Part shown: positions 32,388 through 43,582 of the stretch, one piece after another | Layout: each line of letters begins with the position of its first letter | Numbering within the stretch: position 1 is the first letter of the stretch | NCBI GenBank assembly: GCA_021292165.1 | Contig: CM037878.1 | Span: 234,823,546 to 234,887,545 of the forward strand | From: Shinisaurus crocodilurus | Taxonomy: Eukaryota > Chordata > Lepidosauria > Squamata > Shinisauridae | Reading direction: 5' to 3' | DNA: 64,000 nt | Program-made: the position numbers and the translations under genes | Notes under the pieces: model-generated | Databases searched by the model: none | What the model saw: only the letters and a program-made list of their open reading frames with translations | What the model was told of the DNA's origin: nothing

Positions 32388-35300
32388 CTATAATTGTTCA
32401 TTATTCCAAAAATACAACAAATCTTGACAGGGTAAACTCCCTTTCCCCTTTTTAAACACATATTCCAAAAATAAACCCCAAATATCCTTGAAATTATTTT
32501 TCTTTAATTGACCCCTTTTGCATTTAATATTACAAGTCAACATATCATTCAAAGCCATATCCCATACTTCTTTATACCAATCAGTAATAGTGAAAACTTG
32601 CTGGATTTTCCATTTCCTTGCTATCATTAGTCTACCTGCCGTTAACAAATTTATAATTAATTCTTTAACATTTTGAGAACCGATCACCTTTTCCGTTATT
32701 GATAACAAAGCTAGTTTAGGGCATACCTCTAAATCAGCTCCAACAATTTCTGATATTTCCTCAAAAATCATTTTCCAAAAATCCATTACATTTTTACAAC
32801 TCCACCACATATGAGCATATGTACCCAATTCCTGGCATCCTCGCCAACACATTGGAGAACATTTATTATCTATTCTATTTAATCTCACTGGAGTCAAATA
32901 CCATCTCCAAATTAGCTTATAAAAATTCTCTTTAATTCTTATAGACATATTTTTCAATATTCGCCTATCCCAAATCTTATTCCACTCATCCTTTGATATT
33001 TCCTCTTCAAACTCTGTATCCCAACCTATTTTAAGATTTTCTGCTTGCTCTTCTGATTTCTGCAACATTTTATATAACATCTTTGTAAGACCCCTAGCTG
33101 ATGCATTTCCTTCTACGAGTTCTCTAGACATAACCACCTGCTCAAATGCGGTGAAATCCCTTTCATGCTCATGTCTCCTCTTCCATTTCTTACCCCATTG
33201 TACTAATTGAATTAAATTTAACCAAGAAATTCTTCCTGCCCCAACCCTATCAATTATTTGCTGTCTTGTCTCCATTTTTTCCAGCCAATCCATTAAAGTT
33301 ATCACCTTTTTCTCTCTAAAAATTCGTTCTAAATGTCTAACATTCTCGGGAAAATCTTCCATAACCACCACTGGAGTAAGCGAGGATATACCTGGTAAAA
33401 ATATTTCCTTATTTCTACCCCAAATTTCTAACATATTTTTTAAAAAGGGATTTTCTCATCTTTTTGTCATAATATGTCCTTGTTTTGTAAATAAGAATTT
33501 ATCCACCCTATTACCCAATTCAAATGCTTCTATTTCCCACCACATAAAATCTTTTCTAACAATAATATCCATAATATATCTAAGTTGATTAGCTATATAA
33601 TACCATTTTAAATTAGGGAGACTAAGTCCCCCTATTTTTTGAGCTTTATACCATCTATTCTTAGTAATCCTTGATTCCCCCCCCCCCATTACAATAGCTA
33701 TTTAACATTACTTGCCACTCTTTGATTTCTTTCTCTGATATCTTGTATGGTATCATTCTAAATAAAAAATTAAACTTCGGTAAAATCTTCATTTTAATCA
33801 AAGCTATCCTACCAAACCACGATAATCCCAATTTTTTGTAATCCTCTATTTGATTTTTAACTTCATCTTTTAGTTTTTTAAAATTACATTCCCCTATTTT
33901 ATCCATATCTTTTAATATATCAATACCTAAATATTTAATTATATTTTTATCTTTATATCCACTTTCCTTTGTTTAAATCCCCTTTCCTCCAGTTTACTAT
34001 AATTAAATGTCATTATCTCCGATTTATCCCAATTAACTTTTAACCCTGTTACTTCTCTAAATTCATCTAAATGTTTCTCTATCCAATCCCAATTTTCTAT
34101 AGGCCTTTCTAATGTTAACAAGATATCATCTGCAAAAAGGTTTATCTTACATTTGGTCTCTATCCCTATCCCCAGTAATTTCTTCTCCTGTCTTATCGAA
34201 TTCGCTAACAATTACATAACTAACACAAATAATACTGGGGAAAGGGGACAACCCTGTCTAGTTCCCCGGCCTAGGCTAATAGTTTCTGTTATTCCATCAT
34301 TTACAATTACCGACGTAACATTATGAGTATATAATTGGTTAGTAATACCTATAAATTTTTCTCCAAACCCCATAGTTTTTATTAACATCTTTAATGCAGG
34401 CCATTCCACACAATCAAAGGCTTTAAAAATATCCAATGCAAGAACCCCCGCTTTCAAATTATTTTTCTTTATTAAATAAATTATATTCAGAACCCTTCTT
34501 GTTAAGTCTGCCATTTGTCTTCCTTGAATGAAACCGCATTGATCTATCCCTATATACTTATTTAGAAAACTATTCATTCTTCTAGCTAAAATTGCTGTCA
34601 ATAGTTTAGCATCTTGATTAATTAATGATATTGGTCTATAAGAACCTGGTTCTGCTAAATCCTTCCTTGGTTTCGGGATTAAAATAGTCAAGGACTGTTT
34701 CCATGACGGGGGGATCTCTCCCCCCCTGTAAAATATCATTAAACAACCGTTTTAACTTTGGAATTAACATTTTTTTAAAAACTTTATAATATTCCGCCCC
34801 CAGACCATCCAGTCCTGGCATTTTCCCCTGTTTCAATTTATTTATAGCACTTTCTATTTCAATTTCTGTGAATGGTTGCTCCATTTTCTCTCTATCTTCA
34901 TCCTGGATTTTTATTTTTAAATTTTTCTCGATATATTTTCTACTCTCAGCTTCCGACCATTTTCCTGCCTTATATAACTCCGTATAATATTCATGAAAAA
35001 TTTTCAATTTATCCTTTACTAAATTATATTCTTTACCCCTCTTGTCTTTAATCACCCCCACTAAGCTTTTTTCTTTTTTTTTTGTGCTAATCTAGCCAAC
35101 ATTTTAGAATTTTTATTACTATTCTCAAAATACTCCCTTTTTGTATAAATCAAATTCCTTTGTACCCTGTCCAGTTCTTTATTCTCCAATTCTTTCCTTT
35201 TACTCTGTAATTCTGCAAAAATCTTTTTATCCCTCTTCTCAAAATACTTATTTTCCAAATCCCTAATCTCCCCCTCTAGCTTTTGATAAAAAACTTCTTG

Positions 35301-36214
35301 TTGTTTCCTCAAATTTATTGCCTCTCTCAATCCTATTCCTCTCATTACACTCTTCATTGTATCCCATATTATCGCTTCAGTACATTCTTCTGTTTGATTA
35401 AATTCCCAAATTTCCCTCAATTCCTTCTCTATTTTTTCTGTTAAATGTTTAAAACGAAAAATATTACAATTCAATCTCCATCTTTTGGCTTCTCTATAAT
35501 TCTTATGTATCTTCAAATCCATATTAACCAAAGCATGATCTGTAACTTTTATCCCTCCTATCTCTGTGCCCAAGACCCTTGAAAACAGTGTCCTGGACAC
35601 AAAAATAAAATCTATCCTAGAATAATTCTTATTTGCTGATGAGTAAAATGTATATCTTTCCTCATTCCCCTTGACCCCTCTCCAAACATCTAGCAACCCT
35701 TCCTTACTAATTAACTTATTCAAAAGCGTTAAATTATTTCTCTGATCTTCTCTCGTCGGATTGGATTTGTCTTTTCTTCTATCCAATACCATGTTAAAGT
35801 CCCCAGCCTTTGATTTTGAAAATTACCCATTTCTTTAAACACATGTTGATAAAATTCTCCTTGATTTTGATTGGGAGCATAAACATTAACTATAACATAT
35901 TCTTCCCCTCCCAAGGTCCCATACATTATAATATATCTACCTGTATCATCCTTTTTCACCTTTAAAACATTAAAACCACAGTTCTTTGAAATTATAATTG
36001 CTACTCCTCGTGATTTAGATGATCCACATGCTATCTCATATATTCTAGACCACCTCAATTTCAATTCATTAACTCCTTTCCTTGCCTGGTGCGTTTCTTG
36101 CAAGAATATAATATCTGCCTTATCCTTCTTAAGAAGTGCTTCTATTCGCCTCCTCTTAGTAACTGAACCTAGCCCCTTAACATTTAAAGTTGAAATTCTT
36201 AACTTATAATCCAT
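32388..36214 (-). pseudogene. L1 ORF2: APE endonuclease, reverse transcriptase, Cys-rich C-terminus
   Basis: The start at 36214 (MDYKLRISTLNVKGLG) matches the L1 endonuclease opening. Next come IIFLQETH, VNVYAPNQNQ, then after a frame change FNMVLDRRKD, IDFIFVSRTLF and VTDHALVNMDL, so most endonuclease catalytic positions are still readable. The RT section contains KMPGLDGLGAEYYK, GSYRPISLIN, CGFIQGRQMAD, LALDIFKAFDCVEW, GTRQGCPLSPVLF and the catalytic FADD. The long 348-codon C-terminal piece (33434-32388) carries CWRGCQELGTYAHMWWSC, an exact L1 C-x3-C-x7-H-x4-C motif. Breaks: frameshifts near 35800, 35060, 34725 (G run), 33960 and 33680 (G run); in-frame stops near 34209 and 33455. The parent would be about 1270 residues. 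Confidence 0.92.
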
Positions 36215-36478
36215 CTATTAACATCATTTTTTCTTTTTTGGTCCCCAAAAGTGAATATAGTACATAATAACAAACCCCTTAACCCACCCCCACATTCATC
36301 TAAACTATCCCCCCTGCTAAGCCAGGGCAACTTGCCCCACCCTAAACCTACCCACCTATCCCAGGGGGGGGGGAAAGGACCCATCACCAGCCCGAACAGC
36401 AGCCCCTCATTCCCTCCCGGATAACTTCTTTATAAAACATTTTCTATTTCTTTTTTCTTCTCGTGCTGAAACGACCTC

Positions 36479-37602
36479 TTATACAATTCCTCCGCTGGCT
36501 CCTTCTTCTTCCAGTTGACCCATCAATTCTGGACCCTCCGCATCATCATGAAGCCCCAACTCTCCCAGCAGGCCCATGCCTTGGTCACATGATGAGATCT
36601 TGTATCTCTTACTGTTCCACACAAAAGTAAGAAAGACTGGATAACCCCAGTTGTATTGTAATCCCTTTCTGATCAAGACTGCTGTACACGGTTTAACACT
36701 TCGCCTCCACTTAATTGTTTGCTGACAAAGATCATTGTAGATTTGCAAAGTAGCCCCCTTAAAAGCTACTTGACCTTTCTTTCTGATCGCTTTCATGAAG
36801 ACATCCTTCTTGTATAAATTTGCAAATTTCATTACAACATCTCTGGATGTCATACCACGCCTTAATGCTCCCATTCTATGCACAATCTCAATGTCCATAT
36901 CATCCCAAAGAATTGTTTCTCCAGAGACAGCTTCATTCATCCATTCCAAAATACTGCCTCTTAACTTATATCCAGTCTCCCCCATCTCCATGGGGAAGCC
37001 TCTGATCCGAATGTTGGAACGACGTTGCCTGTCTTGCATGTTGATCATCTGTATTTCCATCTCATTAAATTTTGTTTCATACTTTTCAAAACTTTTTTCA
37101 TCCTTCACCTGGAGTTTTTCCACCTTATCCACTCTAACTTACAGCTCTTTAATTTGAACTCCCATACGATCTATGGACTCTCTCATCTGCTTCATATCGT
37201 CTTGATGCAGTTTTTGAAATTTCTCAATTGCTTCTGTATGTTTCTGCTGGCCTGTTTCCATCGAGCTTTAAACTGTAATAAAATTTTCTCCCAATCTGGT
37301 GCTGCCCCTTTAAGCTTAGCTGGAGATGTTGTCTTTGGCTTGGCACCAGCAGGGAATTTGCCAGCTGCATCCGCCATTTTTCCGCCCTTCCCCCTCGCTG
37401 TCTCGGAACTTTCACTACCTCGTAGCTTCTTATCAGGACCCTGTTGCTCAAATTGATAAGAAAATTCAGTATCTTTCGTGTCAAGGATCCTAATTAGCCT
37501 TTTCAAACTGTTATCCGAGGGATGCGCCCGATCGCGTTTCCAAAGAGGGGGTAGGGACTTTTTCACCCGTCTGGAGCTCATAAACAATCCAAAGCAAAGC
37601 AC
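36479..37602 (-). pseudogene. L1 ORF1 (nucleic-acid chaperone), broken
   Basis: The N-terminal piece (37602-37192) is basic and Ser/Lys-rich, ending in the start of a coiled coil. After a frame change near 37230 and an in-frame TAA near 37141, the coiled coil continues (VDKVEKLQVKDEKSFEKYE). It leads into RRSNIRIRGFP, the entry to the RRM-like domain, then VIHRMG-like IEIVHRMGALRRG, DVVMKFANLYKKD, VAFKGATLQIYNDL and a C-terminal domain ending near 36479. L1 ORF1p forms trimers that bind L1 RNA. This copy cannot make the full protein. The tail after IYNDL has an acidic, Gly-rich end (residues 190-217 of the open piece). Confidence 0.88.
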
Positions 37603-37603
37603 A

Positions 37604-37785
37604 GCAAAAGAAAACTGTTCTTTTTATTTCTTTATTAGCTCTGCATCTGCATACCTTCCAGAAAGCAAACAGCAAAGGAGTTTTAACTCACGATTTGTCT
37701 TTCCTGTGTATTTTGCAGATGTTTTCAAATCATTCCGGGAGCTCAGCAGAAAAGCTACTGTACCATAGCTGGCGAAGCTCCTCCC
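37604..37785 (-). promoter_or_regulatory. Presumed L1 5' UTR / internal promoter
   Basis: About 180 bp lie between the first ORF1 codon and the sequence that matches the surrounding transposon ('ctctgatcagagata' at 37789). L1 elements carry an internal promoter in the 5' UTR. The exact 5' end and any promoter motifs could not be defined, and no target-site duplication was seen. Confidence 0.35.
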
Positions 37786-37953
37786 CCCCTCCCCCTCTGA
37801 TCAGAGATAGCATGGGGATTCCTTTCCCCAGTGGGTGGGACTTGGGAAGGGCAGGGGGCAGGTCCTGTGGAAGGTGCTCAACCCTCCCCAGGCCGGATTG
37901 GACTATAGAATGGGCCAAATTAGGCCCCACAGGTCAGAAATTGCCCTCCCCTT

Positions 37954-38035
37954 TATTATAACCTGTAGTTCTACCATTCTACCCTTAAAAACTCTAATGA
38001 TTAGAGCTTGAAAGGTAGAACTACAGGTTATAATA
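37954..38035. repeat. Hairpin with 22-bp perfect arms
   Basis: Arms 37954-37975 and 38014-38035 are perfect reverse complements around 'taacctgtagttctacc'. The 38-bp loop contains its own 7-bp inverted pair (ctctaat/attagag). It begins directly at the right end of the split DNA transposon, so it is either a separate MITE or part of that element. Confidence 0.8.
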
Positions 38036-38049
38036 TAGATATGGTACTG

Positions 38050-38857
38050 CCAAAAAAGAGACAATCCCATGTTGAGTTCTCCTCCCCATCCTCTATAATG
38101 TGTAGCAAAACATACCCAGATGTTGAATGCCTGACTGATATCCACATCATTGGCTACTGCTAGCATGGGTAGGGAAATGCCCAATATGATGATGTTAGGA
38201 CATAGGGTAAGTTTTACTACACTTTACAGAAGGGTGGAGGAGAACGTGATACTTGGGGCAACACACATTTCTTGCAAAATGTAGTTCCATCCTAAGGAAT
38301 ACTTCAATTAAGATGGTTCAAATTCTTTACACCTGGGATGACCTACTTATATCACTTGTGGATCATATCACATAACAATAACAATCACATCTGCAGCCCA
38401 TCATGTTATTATATTTCTCCATTGCTTCAATGCCTGTGGTAACAAGTGGGCTTTAATGCATTTCATGTTAGCCACAGAAAATCAAGAATATCACTTCTGA
38501 CTAGAGAAAATTGCAGTGATTTGCTTACCTATACACCTATACTTTAAATAATAAATGAAATGGGAAGACATTCACATGGACATTGTTGGGTCAAAATAAC
38601 ATTCCTCTAAATATTCTTCTTATAATATAATAATATTCCTCTAACTTATTATTGGTCAGCATCTGGTGTCATTTTTAAAATCTGTGATGAGTTTAATTCA
38701 TTTTTACTTTTGAGTTTTAATATCAGTTTTCTTACACAAACCATTTCTTTGGAATTTACGCAGGTATGTCTGGTGGATTGTACCATATTTTTTTTTTAAA
38801 ATCACTTTGAAAGCTGACATATTTCCTATACATTGTAGGACAGGATGGGATCAAAAA

Positions 38858-38888
<31 letters not shown>

Positions 38889-38935
38889 TCTTAGAGCTCT
38901 TCTGATTGACTTATGTTGGCAGTTGATATCTTGTT
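38050..38935. other. Unrecognised AT-rich sequence, no gene
   Basis: No gene. It contains an (AT)n run at 38861-38889 and scattered ataat motifs. Confidence 0.5.
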
Positions 38936-38937
38936 AA

Positions 38938-39470
38938 CCTATTTATTTATTTATTTATTAAATGTATGAATCACCTTTCATACATAAAGGATCCTAGGAT
39001 AGTATACACAGCATTATAAAAAGGGCTTTAAAGGTGATAACCAACAACTGGAATTGGGGTCAGTAGTGAATAGGAAGACAATGCAATTCCTTAAAAATAT
39101 GCTGTGATTCAGAATTCTAGCTGCCAAATTCTGCACACGATGAAGTATCCATATCATTTTCAAGGGTAGCCCCATGTATAACACATTACAGTGAACCAAA
39201 CTGGAGGTTACCAGAGCATAGATAACTGTGGCAAGCTAGGTTCTATCCCTATTCAGAAAAAGGCTGTAGGTTGCAAACCAGTCAGAGCTGGTAAAAGGTG
39301 GGCTGAGCCACCAAGGCCACTTGGGTCTCTAGTGATAAGGCCACCAAGCTGCACACCTGTTCCTTCAGGGGTGGGTACAACCCCATCCAGAACAGGTTGA
39401 ATAACATCAGCTTCCCTGATCTGGAAACCAGTCACCCACAGTGCCTACATCTTGCCAAGATTAACCAGTT
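38938..39470 (-). mobile_element. L2-like LINE fragment (distal copy)
   Basis: The plus strand opens with an (attt)n tail at 38940-38960 and 'gtatgaatcacctttcatacataaagg'. Minus-strand coding remnants follow: NVLYMGLPLKMIWILHRVQNLAARIL (39014-39199) and, further upstream, VIQPVLDGVVPTPEGTGVQLGG (39253-39435). These correspond to the late RT/C-terminal region of L2-clade LINEs. The fragment is separate from the next L2 piece because the same protein region appears again there. Confidence 0.75.
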
Positions 39471-39479
39471 TATTAGTCT

Positions 39480-41480
39480 TTTATTATTATAAGCCATCAT
39501 AGGTGTATATAACAATTTAAAACAATAAAACCCTGCAACAATAAAAACAAGAACATTAAAAAATAGTACAAACATTAAAAACTACAGATTTTGAAAGGTT
39601 AAATTGAAAAAAATGCACCTTTACACCTTTTACACCATTACAGGGCAAGAGAATGGGGGCCAATCATAATTCTTGAGGGAGTGCATTCCATACTTCGGGG
39701 CAACACCGGAGAATGCCCTTTCATATGCCCCAAAACAGGCCTCTGTGGGTAATAGCGCCTTCAAAAGGCCCTCTCCTGCAGATTGTAATACTTGGGTATG
39801 TTCATAGCGAGACAGGCAGTCCCTCAGTTAGTCTTAGTCCATCCTAAGCCATTTAGGGCTTTAAAGCTTAAGACCCACACCTTGAATTGAGCCTGGAATG
39901 CAATAGGCAACCAGTGCAGTCTTTCAGGACAGGTGTAATATGACCCCAATACCATGCAGTGGTTAGCAGTCTAGCTGCTGCATTTTGCACCAACTGAAAC
40001 TTCCGGATGCTCTTCAGGGGTAGTCCGATGTAGAGCACACTGCAGTAGCTGAAACACGATGTAGACAAGGCATGGATAACTGTTGCCAAGTCATACTGAT
40101 TCAGGAAGGGCCACAGCTAGTACACAAAGTGTACACTCCTTGCCACTCCCATCACCTGAAAATCCAGGGATAGCTTAGGATCAAGGAGCACTCCTAAGTT
40201 ATGGACCTTCATGGGGAGCACAACTCCTTCCAGAACAGGTTGAATTTCAGTCCCTGAGTCAGGTTTTCTACTGACCAACAACAACTCCATCTTGTCTGGG
40301 TTTAACTTCAGTTTGTCCACTCTCACCCAGCCCATTATTGAATCCAGGCAACATTCAAGGGTTTCAACCTCTTCCTTGGTGTTAGGTGACAAAGAGCAAC
40401 AGAGCTGGGTTGCAATACTAGCATATTGTTCGTACCTTACGCCAATGCTCCAAATGATCTCTCCCAGTGGTTTCATGTGGATATTAAACAATGTGGGGAC
40501 AAGATATCCCTCACCCATTATTAACCCTTATCCATCTCATTACTGAGCCCAGACATAGGTTCAGCACCTCCACAGCCTCACCTGATTAGGATAATACCAA
40601 GAAAAAGAGTGTACTGATGACACCTCTCCCCAAATCTCCAGATGACCTCACCCAGCAGGTTCATATATACGTTTAAAAGCATGGGGGACAAGATGGAACC
40701 TTATGGGACCACATTGCTCAAATGCCATGGGATCAAGCAGAAGTCCCCCAATACTACCTTCTGAAACTGACCCTGCAGGTCTGAGTGAAACCATCATATC
40801 ACTGTGTCCCCAGCACCAACCCACACAGCCAGGCCAGCAAGATACCATGATTGATTGTATTAAAAACTGCAAGCAATAAAGGAGAATCAACAGGGTTCCC
40901 CCCTCACTCCTGATAGAAGTCATCCATCAGCATGATCAAGGTTGTGCCAAACCCTGGCCTAAACATGGATTGAAATGGGCATAGATAACCCATTTCATCC
41001 AAAAGATAATGGAGCTGGACTGCCACCCCCATCCCGCAAGAACCTTCTCCAAAATGGGCAATAGTTGTTACAATCTTATGGGTCCAGTGAGGCTTTCTTA
41101 AAAAGCGGTTTGAAAATTGCCTGCTTCAAGGCAGCCGAGACCACTCCCTATCTATCAATGAGGCACTAATAAGCTCCTCAACTGCCCACTCAATGTCTTT
41201 CATCTTGATCATGTAAGAAGCAAGTGTCAAGAATACAGGTGGCTGACTGGAACTCTCCAAGCACCTTGTCCACATCTTCAGACTGCAACAACTGAAATGG
41301 ATCCCATAAAACTGGTCCATCTGGTGCTCTGAGCACTTTCTCAGGAACTGTCCCTAGGTCAGAATGAATACAAGCAACTTTATCCTTGAAACATCTAGCA
41401 AACTTGTCACAACAGCACATTCAAGGCACTCTCACCCAAAGGAGGGAGTGAAATGAAATTTTGGGGCATTCAAAGCAATG
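39480..41480 (-). mobile_element. L2-like LINE, about 2 kb, decayed
   Basis: From right to left on the minus strand the remnants are: CFKDKVACIHSDLGTVPEK and GPVLWDPFQLLQSEDVDKVL (41420-41190), a degraded middle (40923-40648), LVPTLFNIHMKPLGEII, VDKLKLNPDKMELLLVSR and GVLLDPKLSLDFQV (40518-40117), then NAAARLLTTAWYWGHITPVLKD (about 40000) and a 3' part ending in an A-rich tract near 39482-39560. This order is that of an L2-clade ORF2, from the linker before the RT to the C-terminus. The RT catalytic box is mutated: ASIATQL stands where ADDTQL is expected. The endonuclease is absent. Confidence 0.82.
39868..40518 (-). pseudogene. L2-like reverse transcriptase remnant
   Basis: This is the readable coding core of the LINE at 39480-41480. 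It contains the end of the RT domain with the catalytic aspartates lost (QYASIATQL in place of a YADDTQL-type box), the thumb region KLNPDKMELLLVSRK, then GVLLDPKLSL. After a stop and frame change come STSCFSYCSVLYIGLPLK and FQLVQNAAARLL. The strings are known from the L2 family; loss of both catalytic aspartates and the stops show inactivity. Confidence 0.8.
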
Positions 41481-41484
41481 GGAT

Positions 41485-42495
41485 GGATCGAGAGGGATTT
41501 GCAGAAGGCATTGCTGCTGCAGGTCCATGATTTCTGTGGACACCCTCCTTCATCTGCAATCACCTATGCCAAGAATGCCTAACAGACAGAAAACTCCTGA
41601 AGAAGAGCAGAAATATCAAGGGGATAAACTGGTCTATCCAGTTACAAACATCAGTATGTCTAGCATGCTTCATGGCTCATGCTTAGTAGGGCTGCTAAAT
41701 TTCTTATCATTTATGAGTCCCAATACCTGCAAGATGACAGATTATGACAGTAATCTGGGGTTTTGAAATATGTTTTTTACTTGTGCTTTGACCTTTTCCT
41801 TGCTGATCATGCTACAGTTTTTATAATCTTTTGTGCATTTGTTGTTTAAGAGCCAGCTTTGCTCACAGAAACTAACTTTGGCATATTAGTTGATAATTTC
41901 AGAGACAAAATAGATGTTCAGTTTAGCTGTGATACATGTACATATTTTTTTTTGCAGTACATTTCTGAAAATGTGTGTCTGCAGCTGCTCCTTTGGAACA
42001 TGATTAGTAGCTATTGTTCACAGGAAGTCATGAAGCTGAATGGCCCCAAAAGGCTTTGATGTCAGCCACTTCAGTTGCTACTTTCTTCCTATTCCTCATG
42101 GTAGGGTAGCTGAGCTTTAAAAAGTGTGTATGCTATTGGCTTTGGGTGCCCAGGGCAGAAACATGCCAGGGGGAGGGGGGGCTGCAGTAATTAATTATCC
42201 ATTTCTTTTGTTGTGCACAGTTGCACTGCAGATAACTGGGGAATTATACATCCTAGGTAGGTCTAGCAAAAAGCCGCTTTATGGAGTGCATATTTAGTAC
42301 ATTCTGCTGATATCCTGGTCAACAGATCTTAAAGACCCTTTAGACTCAGAAGGTAAGGAAATCTGCAGATGCTCAGAAGGTCTTGGCAATCAAAGGCAAC
42401 GAGTATCTCTTGGGGATGGCTTTCGCTACAGTAACTACTGTCAAATGTCTGCCTCCTTGAAGCTTCTATATTGCTCTCAGCTTTACATAAATAGA
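41485..42495. other. Unrecognised sequence, no gene
   Basis: No gene or convincing repeat. Short open frames only. Confidence 0.5.
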
Positions 42496-42499
42496 GGGC

Positions 42500-42720
42500 A
42501 TGCTTCATGGTATCAGAGAAATCAGAGCTGGAAAAAGCTCTGCTGGGTCAGCCCGTCCTTCTCCCTGCCAGCGCACTGACTTTTATCTTCAGTATATCCT
42601 TGACTGCCTTATGAAATATCCTTGAAATGTTTCCAGGAACAAGATAGCAACTATTTCCCAAAGTCAGGCATCCCATAGTTCATTCCATATTCTAATAGCT
42701 CTTTATGCTGCTGTTTGATA
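42500..42720 (-). mobile_element. Old CR1 3'-end fragment
   Basis: 'tatcagagaaatcagagctggaaaaagctctgctgggtcagcccgtccttctcc' and 'actatttcccaaagtcaggcatcccatagttcattcc' resemble in order the inverse CR1 3' region seen at 11844-12060. Divergence is high and the terminal repeat is lost. Confidence 0.5.
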
Positions 42721-42842
42721 CACACAGTGGAGGTATTTTATTTCATTATGACTGTATTGGTGATTTTTGTTTTAAATGACCTTATTGCAGGGGGGAAAAA
42801 GATTGCTTACACAAGGTCGACATTATGTCAAATCTTGTGAAC

Positions 42843-43270
42843 TAAGGATGTGTGTGGATCAACAAAACCGAGGCTCCTCGACTTACAGCTCAAAGCTTGT
42901 TCTGACTCATGTCCATATCAGATTGTGAGGTTTGTTCTGTTTTTCTTTTTGCATGAACATTTCTGCATATCTCCATGCGTCTTATTTCAAATCAATTATG
43001 CACATTTGGATTTTTTGTGCATGTTTCTCCAATTGATTAAAGCATGTACGTGTGCATTTTTTCCCCAAAAGTACGCATTCTCTCATGCACATTTTTCAAA
43101 AGTATGCATTTTTCAGACACATTTTTTTGTTCCACACATTTCATCACAAGCTCAGAAATGTACAGACTTCAACTGCAGATTGCATTCAGGCCCACATTTG
43201 GTTCCGGAGGTGTGAACTGGGTCAATTCTGGTAAAAAAATGAACTGAAACAAATTTCTCATACATCCCTA
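42843..43270. mobile_element. hAT-like element, 'tagggatgtg' family, copy C1
   Basis: The left end taaggatgtgtgtgg and the right end in reverse complement tagggatgtatgag are imperfect inverted termini. The interior holds many 'tgcatttt', 'tttgcatg' and 'gcacattt' oligomers, a hallmark shared with the copies at 43583, 54207 and 57208. It is non-coding. No clear duplication is seen. Confidence 0.6.
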
Positions 43271-43582
43271 AATTGGTAAGGCTAGATTAGTATAATAATA
43301 CTCACATGAAGGAGATATTTTGATGATTTTTCCTTGGAGGTTGGGGGCAGGGCCAGCAATCATGACCCAGATCTCCCCTTCACAGGCCCATTTGTTCTTG
43401 GAAAGACTATGCCTACAAATGATGCTCAGTTTCCATTTTAAGTTAGTCTCTGGTTACTGTCACAAAAATTTGAAATCTCACATGTGCACTAGTGCAGATT
43501 GTCAAGCATGCAAACATGTTTTGCCCTTACCCAGAATTTACGCAAAGGTGACACTACCAAGGCTTTTGCATGTTAATGATGC

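Larger units (their letters stand above)
32272..37785 (-). mobile_element. Near full-length L1 LINE, inactivated
   Basis: On the minus strand the order is a short 5' UTR, ORF1 (from about 37602), an inter-ORF gap, ORF2 (36214-32388) and a short 3' UTR. An A-rich tail follows, seen on the plus strand as the T-rich tract from 32272. Both ORFs carry several frameshifts and stops, many in homopolymer runs. It lies inside an older DNA transposon. A related, truncated copy is at 21828-23275, so the family has been active more than once in this lineage. Confidence 0.93.
31758..37951. mobile_element. DNA transposon (hAT-like) split by an L1
   Basis: The left terminus cagggaggggggcaacttg at 31758 pairs with the reverse complement of the right end ('aaattgccctccc', 37938-37950). 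Subterminal 'tctggtggccagattgcc' (left) and 'tgggccaaattaggccccacagg' (right) are also related in reverse. The left arm runs to about 32271 and the right arm from about 37786; the intervening 5.5 kb is an L1. The arms contain a 38-bp perfect palindrome and 'ggggaatccctttgttatctc' type inverted sequence near the L1 junctions. No 8-bp duplication was recognised. Confidence 0.5.

Noticed and set aside
32272..37785. Functional, retrotransposition-competent L1
   Set aside because: In-frame stops in ORF1 and ORF2 remain even if every homopolymer frameshift were a sequencing error.
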